The notes under the pieces are model-generated. The model was given only the letters and a program-made list of their open reading frames with translations, made no database searches and was not told the origin of the DNA. Positions 12,210 through 24,010 of a DNA stretch of 64,000 bases are shown here, piece after piece (the first letter of the stretch is position 1; each line of letters begins with the position of its first letter). This DNA is from Undaria pinnatifida (lineage: Eukaryota > Sar > Phaeophyceae > Laminariales > Alariaceae): positions 599,492 to 663,491 of the forward strand of contig JABAKD010000007.1 in NCBI GenBank assembly GCA_012845835.1. The letters run 5' to 3'. Position numbers and translations under genes: made by a program.

Positions 12210-12670
12210 GATCAAGCCTACGGTAGAGGGGTACCCCCTTTTTCAGTACCTGGTGTGAGCCATCATATTATATCATATCATATCATATCATCCTATATCA
12301 TCTCATATCATATCATATCATATCATACCATATCATATCATATCATATCATATTAGATCACATCGAATCATATCCCATCATATCACATCATATCACATCA
12401 TATCATACTATTAATATTAACCATACTACACCATACCACATCATACTCGCACGAGTGATTTTTTACCGCACTAACGATACGACTAAGGCGATTTGCGTGG
12501 CGCAGCGTCACCACCCATTACCTTGGGGATTCATATCGAAACATCAAAACAACACGAACTGCTATGAGCGTAGGGAACAGGGGGGTCACTGGCGCGAGGG
12601 ACCCTGAGCCTCTGCATAAAAAGGCCTCCAAACAACATAACAACATAACCCCTCTACCGTAGCATTCGTC
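12210..12670 (+). mobile_element. MITE family M1 copy carrying a TATCA satellite
   Basis: The left end is GATCAAGCCTACGG and the right end is CCGTAGCATTCGTC, both M1 termini. The element is 461 bp instead of 268-270 because the centre is filled with imperfect TATCA repeats (about 12258-12420). The remaining right half keeps GGGGTCACTGGCGCGAGGGA. Flanking tetranucleotides are TAGT and TATT, a possible decayed 4-bp duplication. Confidence 0.65.
12258..12420. repeat. Imperfect TATCA pentanucleotide array
   Basis: About 160 bp of TATCA units with substitutions lie inside an M1 element. A longer, purer array of the same unit lies at 61034-61220. Confidence 0.9.
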
Positions 12671-12802
12671 TATTACGCCACCATTACACCACTACTACAC
12701 CACTAAAACACCACTGTTACACCACTATTACACCACTATTAGAGTTCTGCGCAAAAAGTTGCGGTCAGATAAAACCGAAAATCAGCAACTCTGTGAATAG
12801 CC

Positions 12803-13212
12803 TGTGAACACAATGGCTGTGTGAAGGCTCTGTCTTCTATGCGAAGAGATGCAGAGGTGGCACCGAGGTGTCTGTTAAGATCACTTGTGATAAGAAAGAA
12901 AAGGGATAGTGTGGAAAGGGCGCTTGAGGCCGAAGAAAGCAGAAGAAGAAGGGAAAGAAGGAAAAGAAAGGAGAGAAGGGAGAGTGATCATGGCGGGTTG
13001 CATCACCACGTGATCATCACGGAACAATGCCCGTGGTACGGTAGAATACCGGGACAACGGGACAACCTTAACATACTCAAATTGACGTTTACATCTAGGT
13101 CCTATCGAAGATTTAACATAAGATCCAACGTAAGATTCAACTGCATGTCTTACTCGCGCGAATAGACTGCGCAATAAGATATATTTAAATCCAAGTATTC
13201 ACACTCTCAACA
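12803..13212 (-). repeat. 3' LTR of the Copia element
   Basis: The LTR is 410 bp and collinear with 17228-17637. On the minus strand it begins TGTTGAGAGTGTG and ends TTGTGTTCACA. The following 11 bases, GGCTATTCACA, resemble the primer-site start seen after the 5' LTR and precede the target duplication. Confidence 0.9.
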
Positions 13213-14416
13213 CGCCCCCATAATGCAAAATCAGATTGCTAGAGAGGCCTTATACTTAGAAAACAAATTTGTAAAGACAAATGTGTCTCATGTTAGATTC
13301 GTCGTATTAACCGCGGCAATATGAATGTATCCATGTTATTCACACATATACAAAAAATATAAAAAAATATAAAAAACCTTACGAGGAAATATACTGTTGA
13401 ACAATACGCTTGGTGTAATTGCCAGCGACAAATACCCTAGAAGATAAAACGCAAAGAGGCGTCTACTGGGTTTTAAACACGGTTCCTGATTTGTACTAAA
13501 TAGGTGAACAATACGAGACAACTGAAGAGAATTGTGGATAAGTGTCCATTACGGTAAAATAAATCATTCTCACTATTCAGTAGTTGTTTAATGTACTCAC
13601 GTACTTCCGCAAAAGCAAAAAATTAGGAAGCAGATGGAATTACGAGTACTGATAATACTGTAATACACTATGATGGGTGTAATCATAGTCCATCGTCGAA
13701 CTATATCCCGACAAAGAAAAAAAGAATCAAAACAAACAAACAAACAAACAAACGAACAAACAAAGGTCGATGCTGCAAGTTAATCACGCCACTTCAATAT
13801 GATTCTAGGATACGCATATAATGATAAACTGTCTGATACTAATCGTACGCTGAAGAGCATAAGATAGACAGTCTTTGTGAGCCTTTACTCATCAATGCTG
13901 GAATATATAACCGTACGTATTTTCCGGTAGAACGTGGCTTATTGCTGTACGATCGTTGACGTAAGTTCATACGACCCATAGTTCCACCTTTACTGATACG
14001 TAACTGGCGAGCAGTTGTAACTTTATAGTTGAAAAATAATAGCTGCACTAAGTAATATTCTCTACTTAAGCATCAATTTCAACTGAACCTACATTTCCAG
14101 CGCCTGTCCCCGATTGTTGACGGAATGCCGTTCTGGTAAGTGTTGATGGAGCTCATTTGTATAGAAGGTAAAGGAAGGCTGAAGAAGCGCTTGGACAGAG
14201 ACGGAGACAAAAGTTGTGATGCGATGTGAACGTCGGCCTTGCTTTTCCCCGGCCCGTTGCAGTCTTGTAGCTTATTTACAATAGGCCAATGGCTTGTCGG
14301 TACATTGCCTATTTGGTTAGTGCGTATTCTCCGTCCTCGGTACATCGCGGTTTGTCGGTGATTGAAAATTCCGACAGCACATGGTAGAATCCCGTCGTAC
14401 ACCGTACACGGCAAAA

Positions 14417-15249
14417 TTAAAAACAGGCCTCATTTTTCCCGCTCATGAAACCCCGCAATATTGTATGGAACTCCATGAAGCAATGATTTTGGCAATCATG
14501 GAGGTTGCCTGAGATATTTGCAAGGCTGTCGCGATGGTCCAAGGTGGTACTGCGAGCCGGAGATGTAGTTGCGACCTCAAAGTGCTGGAGCTTAGAAGGA
14601 GTTCTCCGTGCTGAAGTTGTTGATCTTTGAGCAGAGGTCGCTGAAGGTTTGCATTCTTCCGCCCTTAGTGAGGCCATAGATTGCGCGTGGGTGTTGGGTA
14701 CCAAAATAGATACCGGACGGTTTGTTTTGTCCATTCTGAGATCCTTGCTGGTGTGCTGCGAAACGTTATCGAACTGCTGCTTCGGAGATCCTTCGCGGTG
14801 TAGGAACAGCTGACGCGCTCTTACTCGAGAAGTGGCCGAGTCTGCTGTTGGTTGAACGGAAGATGCCTCTTCGATGAAGGGGGCTCTTTTTACCCTGCTG
14901 TGATGGTCGGTATATTTGGCCATGTCAGCGTATCCTAGCAGGTCAGTACTCACCAGTTTTATGTGTTCGCTGGAAAGGTTAGGCGACAATATCTTACGGT
15001 GTTCCTGTTGAGTGCTCTTAATGATCTCGCACGTATCACACGCCGATAAAGTTTCTGGAAAATTTGCCCCACACTCTGGGATATTTTGCACCTCGGCCAT
15101 AACCTGCTTGGGATGACCCAACCTCCTGTGCCCGGTGTTAGCTGGAACGGTTTTAGGCGGGGAGGTGGCTTCAGTAGCAGTTGAAGCTTGAACAGCGAGG
15201 ACTGTTTCCGGTTTTAATTTTTTGCCAGAAATGGTCGGGAACGCTGTCT
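14417..15249 (-). pseudogene. Copia GAG-pre-integrase and integrase start, truncated
   Basis: On the minus strand GHRRLGHPKQ, then CDTCEI, forms the zinc-binding pre-integrase region (H..H...C..C), followed by VSTDLLGY, the start of the integrase core with its first aspartate. About 60 residues later the homology fades and no D-D-E core or reverse transcriptase follows. In an intact Copia this region joins the protease to reverse transcriptase in one polyprotein. The 3' third therefore appears deleted or too decayed to see. Confidence 0.75.
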
Positions 15250-15752
15250 CAGGTGTTCGGCTGGTAGCACCAGTGGTGAGGTCGAGATGACGCAGAGAAG
15301 AGCAGTGGCTGTCTTTGCGTAGGGGTATAGCAATTGCACCCATGTCCAGATACGACTACGTGGCGATGATCATGGCGAACTCTTTCGCAGCAGCTGACCC
15401 CCCCCGAAGATAAGTGCCCGCCTAGCCCTGGTACGGTCGTGAGAGGAAGCTGTATAGAGTGCTTAAAGCCTAAATGGTCCAACACTTGTACGTCCAAAAC
15501 CCCTTGACCAACGCCATAAAGGTGATGGTTTCCCGCTACGTTGATTATTACAGGAGGGTCCAGCTGCACGTAGTGGTTCATTATATGTTCAATGCCCGAT
15601 AGAAGCTGATTGTCGATGAAGTGGCCAGAAGCTCCGCTGTCCGCAGTGATGGAGAAGTCGACGGGTTGCGCGGCGATGTTGATCGGAGGTGCGGTGATGA
15701 AACAATAATCTATACCAACTGGAGGTGAGGATGGACAGGAAGGAGTCGCCAA
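15249..15752 (-). pseudogene. Copia retropepsin-like protease remnant
   Basis: The motif ADSGASGHFID near 15640 matches the Copia protease active site (D-S/T-G-A-S/T) followed by histidine. The downstream text V..NVAGNHHLYGVGQGVLDV fits the flap region. It lies between gag and the integrase part, the Copia order (gag-protease-integrase-RT). The frame shifts relative to both neighbours. Confidence 0.8.
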
Positions 15753-15822
15753 GGACGTAGACGTAGCTGCAGTAGTCGCAGCCGCAGTAGCGAAAGGAGC
15801 ATGTGTCGCTGGGACGAAAACT

Positions 15823-17035
15823 TCACTTTGCGTTGTTCAACTTGAAATTGTGGCGGTTGTTGGCGTAAGCGCTGCGGTTCATATTATGCCGGCCATTTTG
15901 CTGACCAGAACGAGGGCGACGGGTTATATTGTCGTCCCGCATTTGAGACAGACAGTCGCTATTATCGTGGTGATCGGTATTATGTAGGCTACACCACGAA
16001 TTCTTTCGAGGTGTTGGGGGAGGTTGCTTCCCCGACATCTTTCCCTTGCGGTTAAAGCAATGTTTTAATCGATCGCCTGAATTTTTGCTGTGTGAAAAGA
16101 TCAAAACTGCTGAGGGTGTTGACGTGACTACCATAGCAGACTCACGCCCCTTCGTATTTTGCAAAGGCCCGTTTAGCATAGCTCTATTCGCGTACACATT
16201 ACTCATTGTCATCCCAGCTCGGTCGAGTGTGAAGTCATCATCTGCTTCGGCGCTATATTTCATATGCAGGTACTCATCCGTGAGTCCTTCCACCACTATG
16301 TCCAATATGCTGTCATCGTTGAATACCTCGCCCATGTCTCATCCCGTAAATAGTATACTTCATTTATAAACACGTCTGGGTGTTGCCCATCCGTCATGAC
16401 CATATGCGCTAGTTGTCGTTTGAGTATACGTCTACGTTGGCGGGTATATTTTTGATCTTTTCTAACCATACCATCCCAAGCAGCCTTCCCATTCGCAAGT
16501 TCACCTCGTTTCGGCTTGAACTGTAGAAGAAAGCTGGCCGCAGCTCCCGATGTGCTCCGGAACAAGAAGTCGAACAGAAGACGGTTGTCGCGGTGCCAGT
16601 GCTTGATGTCTTCCAAATTCGAGAAGTTGTCATCTGTGGCCCAAAAAACTGATGTTGCGGCTGCGAGTGTAAAATATCCTGACGATGATGGTAGCAGATG
16701 CGCCGTGTCCAGGGGAATACTCCCTGCGTCCGGCTGTTCATTGTCTGCTGTGTCAGCCAGGGGTGTTTCCTCGGACTGAGTGTCCGTTCGTCATCGGCCT
16801 GGCTACGAGTCACTGCTCGTGAAGGCTCACTTCTTCCAGAAGATGAACGAGGACTAATTAGTTCGGGTTCAGGGCAAGGTCGCCCTTCCAGGATATCAGA
16901 GATACCGGCATGACGCAATTTTATCACGGACTGAGCGGTGCGTTTCCATACGTCGAACTTAAGCCCATTAATTTTGGCGTTTAGAGCTTGAACGGGCTTG
17001 TCTACCGCATAATCTGCTTTCGTGGACTCTCCCAT
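15823..17035 (-). pseudogene. Copia gag remnant
   Basis: A start MGESTKADY is followed by INGLKFDVWKRTAQSVIK, matching the gag pattern 'L.G.NF..W', and then by a UBN2-like helical region (WDGMVRKDQ, LKRQLAHMVM, VFINEVYYL). After it come EVFNDDSILDIVVEGLTDEY and a knuckle-like WCSLHNTDHHDNSDC. These parts lie in three reading frames, so at least two frameshifts break the gene. The product would have been the capsid protein. Confidence 0.75.
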
Positions 17036-17227
17036 GATGATGCTGATTCTGATACTGATTGCTGATGCTGACGCTGATCGCTGATGCTGATATCTGATGC
17101 TAAGCCTGATCCTGAAGCCGGCTTAATGAAGGTTTCTCTCAACCTTCCCGGTAATATGCGACAAACTTCAATAAAACGTCGCTTGGTGCCGATCGATGTT
17201 AATATCGAAAGTCGAAGGCACATAACC

Positions 17228-17637
17228 TGTGAACACAATGGCTGTGTGAAGGCTCTGTCTTCTATGCGAAGAAATGCAGAGGTAGCACCGAAGTGTCTGT
17301 TAAGATCACTTGTGATAAGAAAGAAAAGGGATAGTTTAGAAAGGGCGCTGGAGGCCGAAGAAAGCAGAAGAAGAAGGGAAAGAAGGGAGAGAAAGGAGAG
17401 AAGGGAGAGTGATCATGGTGGGTTGCATCACGACGTGATCATCACGGAACAATGCCCGTGGTACGATAGAATACCGGGACAACGGGACAACCTAAACATA
17501 CTCAAATCTACTTTTACACCTAGGTCCCACCGAAGATTTAACGTAAGATTCGACGTAAGATTCAACTGCATGTCTTACTCGTTCGAATAGACTGCGCATT
17601 AAGTGAGATTTGAATCCAAGTATTCATGCTCTCGACA
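17228..17637 (-). repeat. 5' LTR of the Copia element
   Basis: The LTR is 410 bp with TG...CA ends and is collinear with 12803-13212. The primer-site-like GGTTATGTGCC lies directly inside at 17217-17227 (minus strand), and the target duplication AACTC directly outside. Confidence 0.9.
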
Positions 17638-17642
17638 AACTC

Positions 17643-20260
17643 AGAATCCGGGACCCCCCTCAAAAAACCAATAGGCCACAAAGCCAGCCCATGCCGCTGC
17701 AAAAACGCCCGCTTCTGCTCTACCTTCAGCCGCAGCGCTTTAAGCTCTATTTTCTCAGCAAGGTCGGCGCGTCATGGAACACGCGCGACACCGGCTCGCA
17801 GATGCTTTACATCTCCTCCAGTCATTGGCTACCTTGACCAAAGCTCGTGGTCACCACCTAGCGGTAGTCCCGGCAAGACTGTGCCGCACTCCGCGGTAGG
17901 TATTTACACTCAGGTGGGGGCTTCGCCCGCACCACCCTTGCACGCGAATGAAGCCGGACCGACACAGACCTCTTGCGGATGGGTCACCCAACAACTCCCG
18001 ACATAACACGTCAAGGTGGGTGCAAAAACAATATCGCGCAGCATCTTGCTTGGCACATTCCGGCGAGGAGGCATGGTCAACAGCGTTATCGATAGATGTC
18101 TCCTACACGCCCGCACAACCCGCATTTCCCCCTCGGAATTCTGGAATATTATGAGTCGTTGAGACGGCAGCGTCAATGTGACCTCATCGCCTACGTCGCC
18201 GGGCAAGTCGCCGCCCGACGCGAACGCTGTGGCAGACATCGCAACTCGCAGCACAGCACCATTGTTGGACTCGCCCATGGAGCGAGCTGTAAGCTCCATC
18301 CCAGCGATTTCTTGACGCCCTTGTGCCTTCAGTGCAGAGGCTTTGAGCTGCGCCATGACGTCGATGCCGAGTTTCTTTTTCAGTGTATTCTGCCCGATGA
18401 CAACCACTTCGCCTCGACCAGGGAGCACGATGAACGACATGGCAAATCGGAATGGTTATTATGGTGTTTCGATCGTTCAGCGGAGCGGACATGAGAGCGT
18501 TTCATTATCACCATTTTTGCCCAGTGACGTCACCACACGCGCATGCCCAACAACTGCCTGCGTTAATGCTGTTTGAGCCATCCCCAGCTGTCCGCGCAGG
18601 GCCTGTACCAGCTCCTCCGACATTGCCTTGATGCATGAACATGAACCCAAGAGCGCCTTGACCTCAGCAGCCCCGGAAACACCGGGAACCGCACGATGCC
18701 CCCAGATATGCCGTGTCATACCCTTCAAAATGCGGCTCGTCCTCCACCGAACCCACGATCGTGTCATCACATCTGCCAGGCGGCACTGCGGCGACATGCG
18801 CGGAATAAATTGTGCTGGAATCTCCACGTCACGGGTGTGACGCTGGTGCCGGTGGCTGGACCGGAACGGAGTGAAGAACTGGTGCGGAATTATGTGGCCC
18901 AGCCCTTCGGGAAACCTGGTACTGCACCGTCTTGGTGAGACCATCATCCACTGACGTTATATTCTCCCGCGGCAAGCTAAAATACACATAGTCGTTGCCA
19001 TTCTGCGTAAACGCCTCAGTCGCAGCAGGTTCGGTATTCGTAACCACCGTTTTTGAGGCGGTTTGGTACCCACTAGCTCAAGGGATTGGACCGTCCCAGT
19101 CGTCTTGCTCCGGGTATCAGTTTCTCGCTCCGGGTATGGTGAGCGGGACCGTTGGTGAATCGCTGCAGCTATAAGGGGGTCTGGCCGTGGCTCTGGCTAC
19201 GGACGCCTTTCCCCGCTATACCCCCGCTGGCTTTGGGGATAGTCCCATTGCTTGAGTCCCTACTGTCACATGCAAAACATTCGTGGTTGTCGTACCGATG
19301 GTTCCGCTCTGCTTTCACACCAGCAGCCTCGGCACTCTCGCGCGAGTCGTGCTCGTCAGCAGGACTTCCTGCGGCTTGGTCACCACAGCCACCATCGACC
19401 TAGCGTCACGCCGTTCGGCCGACTGCCAACGTTCACCATAGTTGGCCTCAAATTCAGCTTGGTCCCGTTACTGCCTGGCAGTAATGTTGAGCAATGCATC
19501 AGGATCATGCATTACGAGATTGAAACGTATTTTGTTCTCGCCGTACGCGGCCGAACTCGACAGGCTCGATTCCCGCCGCTATTGCCTCAATCAGCACCTT
19601 GCCATGCTTTAGTATGTACTACCGACCGTCGGGCTTTACCACCTCCGTGAGCCCGCTGTCAGCAAGGTATATCCGCAGGGCACGTTTTTCCATCAACACC
19701 CTGCTACCTACCTGCACGCTTGCATCCATCTTCAGCGCATGGAATATCAGGTGACAAAAGTATTAATCACTCGTCTGTTGCATATCAACGCCAGCAATAC
19801 TTTTGAGCCCTTGCAGTAGCTCATCCTCAGATAGGTCGACCCAGGGCTTGCCATCGTACAACTCATCAGCCACCATCATTTGGGTGGCCGAATCTATCAG
19901 CTTTTGCCTCCTCGCGAGCACCCGGTCTCCTCCATCTTGGTTTGTGATATGGCTATGCTTCTCGCACTCCGAGTGTGCAACAAGAAACTCACACATATCC
20001 CCGACAGTAACAATGTCACCACCCATTTCAGGCGGTCTATATCCCCCGATCGTCACCTTGAATTCCGGCTTTAGCCGGCCACCGGCACGGCCTCCACCTC
20101 TCGGGTTGCCCCAACTTGCAGAATAGACTTCTCCAGCACCCTGCACTCGCGCTCCTCTCGCAGGTGTAGGACCTTTCATTGCTTTCGGTTGGTGTCCAAT
20201 ATCAACACGCAAAGCACTGCTTTCCGGCCTCCCAAAGGCAATTGGTCACGTTTTGGGCAG
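17643..20260 (-). pseudogene. Decayed gag-protease region of an older LTR retroelement
   Basis: Several minus-strand pieces lie in retrotransposon order. A 150-codon open piece (20212-19763) comes first. Around 19330-19200 is a degenerate zinc knuckle in which CFACDS keeps the first two cysteines but the His and last Cys are lost. Then FSLPRENITSVDDGLTKT (about 18980) appears, and around 18440-18320 IVLPGRGE with VIGQNTLKKKLGIDVMAQL, which resembles the C-terminal region of a retropepsin. Frames change repeatedly and no reverse transcriptase was found. A Ty3/gypsy-like origin is inferred. The Copia element inserted within or beside this relic. Confidence 0.6.
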
Positions 20261-20287
20261 TAAGCGGAACTTACCCAATTCAATTGA

Positions 20288-20545
20288 ATTGTACCGACTC
20301 GCGCGACTGTGGGCCTGGTGATATCAGCTCCGACGACTCCCCTTTGTAGGCTGGGAGTGCGTTTGTGGATTATGCAATAGTGCGTTCGTTATAACACCGG
20401 GAAGTGCCATGCCATCGGCGATGGACCTTTCTGTTTACATCCCAAGATCTCAAGAGAAGAGCTCACACGATGTATCCAATCATTCGATTAATGTGTACGG
20501 TGAAATGCCCAACGACACGACGGTACATGTTTCTGCAATCTGTAC
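20288..20545. repeat. LTR-like repeat, right copy
   Basis: Shares ordered blocks with 11555-11835 (ACCGACTCGCG, GGAGTGCGTTTGT, CATCGGCGATGGACCTTTC). It lies directly outside the gag-like relic, where a 5' LTR of a minus-strand element would be. Confidence 0.5.
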
Positions 20546-22735
20546 TCCCTCGTCTCCGTAGTTATATCAGGAACGCTCCACCGCAAACAACAGACACTGC
20601 GCTCGAGTGGGTGTGTCGACGGAGCTGCTGTACAACTGCTACCTCATCGGGACAAACAGCGAACTTCCTGTTTTCACTCGTCTATCAACCGGGTTTGTAG
20701 GCAGGCAAGCTTTGGTTCCGAAGCGGTATATGTAGGAATGGTCCGTAATGCACTGTAACTATCGATCTAAATATAACAACACTTCCAGTAGTCGCACGTG
20801 CAACGCTTGCCGTAAGCACGTTTGCATCTACACCCCCCTGCTGTTGGCGGAGCAGAAGCATTTGAGTCGTCGGATGTTGTGGTGCGAGTATTATACATGC
20901 AGCAGATAGACACGTCATTCTGGAGAGAAATAAGCGCAAGCCGTATCATGTTGGGAAGCCGTCTGATCGTTGGGTTTTGAAGTTGATTTTTTCATCTTGA
21001 TTTCGTTACTACACGTACCAGGTATGTCACTCTGGTGCTTTGGGCTTACTAAGTTGGATGTCCGCAGGGAGGCCGAGACCGGTTGGTTTTTTACATTTCG
21101 TTTTGGTGTTAGAGATTTTGGATCTTGTTGTTCGTGATGACACAGCAGAGTACACAAAGTATAAATGTACTAAACCTGAGTTGGCAAGCCCGAGAAGGGG
21201 GAAGATACACGTTGCAACGACATTCCATCGCATAACTTTTAGTGAAGGCAAATAAGCGTTAGATTGATTCGATGGGATCAGGTGGCGTGGAAAAAGAGAC
21301 CTGAAACGACATTCCATTTCAGCAGCTGAAAATGAGGTGATGTTTCGGTTTATGCTTTAGCATATATATTCTGAATCGTCCTGGTATTATTAGTTCTGAG
21401 TACGATAACCTGTGCTTGGGTTTGGAATCTGGCCAGAGCTGCGACGGCGTAAGCCTTGCATTATAGTATGGCAATGTTGCAAGCAGGGAATCCCAAGGAT
21501 CTTGTAGGTCAAAGGGATACTTGCGCCAAGGTTTAACAGGTGTAGCTGCACGATCGCTGCGAAAACGATGATTGATGTAACATATATCTGTGATCGGACG
21601 TTGCTGATATATTTGGGGTACCGGCGGTCCCAGTATTTCGCGGCAGACGTATTGATGCCTTTTGTCGTATTAATAGTAGATAATACAGAATTACGACGAG
21701 GACGATGGAATTTCGTGCCTCTACTTCTCGTGGTGGCTCCACTCGACATCCGCTTATCTTCGCGAGATGAATAACCCCAGCGCATGGGTTCTGCCTTGCG
21801 TCCAGACACCTATCATTGACATGCGCAACTACGCCTCCTTATAGAGGTAGTCCCTCGGAGACGTCTAAAGAGGCTGGGATATCATACCATGGTACGATGG
21901 TTTAATTTCCGATTGACACGTGTTACGCCAGAGGTATCTGTTATTTCTATACTATTACTACTATTACTATTACTCTTACTCTTAAGGCTTGTGGATGACG
22001 GGAATGCTTCAACCAAAACCATGGCAATATAGTTCTTGGTATTGCATAATTACCGTTTTGTTTACGAGAGCCGCGGCTTTGTTCATCGGTTTCCGCTTTC
22101 GGTTTGCTCAAATCATTGTTTGTTGGTGAGATATAGACCAGACCTCCCCGAACGAAGATAATAATACACAATGAAATACTTCGTGCACCTCCACCGTACA
22201 GTATCATGTGGGAGGTGCTATTAGTAGCTACCATACACTATGTTTTGATTTACATTAGAAGCCGCGTAGTTGCAGACGACATAGACTTGACATTTCGCGG
22301 GGACGGTGCCGCGTATTAATAGGGGTTATAATAGAAGTGTATTCTCTTGTTTATTCCAAATTATATATTTTTGCCGGCACAATTTAAATAATCTATACAA
22401 ATATCATCTAAAAATTTTGCGACGTGCTTAACTCTCCCTAGGTACATACGAGAGAATACCTAGTGTGTGTTCGTACGCACAGCTGAATGTTTGCCAAAGA
22501 GAAATCAAACTAATGACTTCGCTTCAGCCGATTCGATCGCGTAGGCGGTGACCTGTGCGCGGAGTACGCCGTGTGGCAGTGTCAGAGCTAGACGTCCAAT
22601 GGGTGGTACAGACTATAGTTCGAATTTGTTTGGATACAAGCGAGAGGTCGCTTTCCTCTACATTCGACGCAGTACATCGAAGATTAGGTTCTGGACGATC
22701 AGCATACAAACCTCGGTGATGCCAGGAGGTGCAAC
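20546..22735. other. Region without recognised gene
   Basis: Two minus-strand open frames occur (21027-21317 with a hydrophobic stretch after MRWNVVATCIFPLLG, and 21390-21809 with a possible membrane segment), but no domain, paired splice sites or conserved motif supports them. A TACCAGGTA site lies at 21016-21024. Confidence 0.35.
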
Positions 22736-23000
22736 GGAGTGCAACACCCACTCGATACAACGCATCAACGATACACCAATACGCTACATCAACATGACAG
22801 ATCGATAGGACACGATATAACGATTCACCGATACACGGATACACCTATACCTGTTACAAGATATCGATGCGGTACATTGATAGATACGACATATCGATAC
22901 GGTACGTTGATATGGATACGATATATCGATGCGATACATTGGTACGATATTTTCGGAATATCGCAAACGTCGATCGATACGATATCCAACACTAATGTCA
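22736..23000. repeat. ATCGATAC-type degenerate repeat
   Basis: Words such as GATATATCGATGCG, ACATATCGATACGG and GATACGATATC recur with an irregular spacing of about 10-30 bp, making the segment rich in ATCGAT palindromes. Confidence 0.7.
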
Positions 23001-23599
23001 ACCTTCTTGAAGTCTACCCCAACCCCCCTGTCATATAATACCAAGCTACGATACCCCCACAGAGCCCGTTATGAGTATGACTCCACCAAGTATCATTTTT
23101 CGTGCGTTCGGCCAGCGCATGTTGCCTGAGATACACGCAACCAACTTTGTCACGGTATCACCAGATATCGTGCCGGTACCACGATACATAACTTGATCAA
23201 CAAAACATCGCGTCGAAAACCGTGCCTACAATTTGAAATCAAACCCAACACGTGCCGTTATAGTATACCTTCACAAGAGCAACCCGCTATCACTACAACC
23301 GGCAAAGAGAGCATGCATGAGTCTACCGCTTCAATGACTAAGGGTGGGTGATAAGATACCTAGACTATGACTCCCCGCTAGGGGGTGCGACATCGATCGA
23401 ACGCTCGTAACCGAAGGCGTAGTCAGTATGAACACGGGTCGTGAAAAACGAGATGCCTCGCTAAACCGGCAGTGAAAATGTTGGAGCGTCGAAAGATTCA
23501 TACGGGTTCGGCGTATGTGCTGCCTGGGAAGTTTTCCCACGTCGTGCGATCACAAAGGCAAGCACGCAGATCACCGTTGGTAACGCATTCAAGGCCAAT

Positions 23600-24010
23600 T
23601 ACGGGAAGAAGTGTATGACATATGTTCCAAACGAGGAATCTACCATTTGATCCACACGAGGTATGACCATCAGCCGTGGTATCACATCAAGCGAGTTACA
23701 GGAAAAATGCTAGGCAGAGCAAACTATTATTCTACCACCATGATGAGGCGTCATCATGAATGCTTCACACCACACAGGGCAAAAAACCTTAGATATGCAC
23801 CGAACCAATTGCTTACACCGCAAGAGGTTTGACCTGGTGTGCTTCATACCAAGCGAAAAAAAATACTTGGAGAGAACGGAATGCTACTCTACCCACACGG
23901 GGTGTAACCTCTTGTACTACACGCGAAGAAAAGCGAAATGCTAGACAGAGCATCTCATTCGAGTCAACTTACACGATGTGCAGCCAAGCGTGCTATAACA
24001 GTACCAAGCA
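23600..24010. repeat. Degenerate local repeats
   Basis: Three copies share the pattern AAGCGA....AAATGCTAGACAGAGC followed by CTACC or ATTCTACC (starts about 23686, 23847 and 23920). They resemble the local partial duplications seen around exons further on. No gene is recognised here. Confidence 0.5.

Larger units (their letters stand above)
12792..17637 (-). mobile_element. Copia-type LTR retrotransposon, decayed
   Basis: Two direct 410-bp LTRs (12803-13212 and 17228-17637) bracket a 4.0-kb interior read on the minus strand. The LTRs start TG and end CA and differ at about 31 positions by eye (about 92% identity). AACTC flanks the element at 12787-12791 and 17638-17642. The left copy matches only if the 11 bases 12792-12802 outside the LTR are counted as part of the insert. 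Next to the 5' LTR the minus strand reads GGTTATGTGCC, resembling the complement of an initiator-tRNA anticodon region, as in Drosophila copia primer sites. A short purine run (ATGGGGGCG) lies just before the 3' LTR. The interior holds gag, protease and the integrase start in broken frames. Reverse transcriptase was not recognised, so the element is defective. Confidence 0.85.

Noticed and set aside
18477-18947. 156-codon minus-strand frame as a separate gene
   Set aside because: It lies out of frame within the decayed gag-protease region and appears to be a frameshifted relic.
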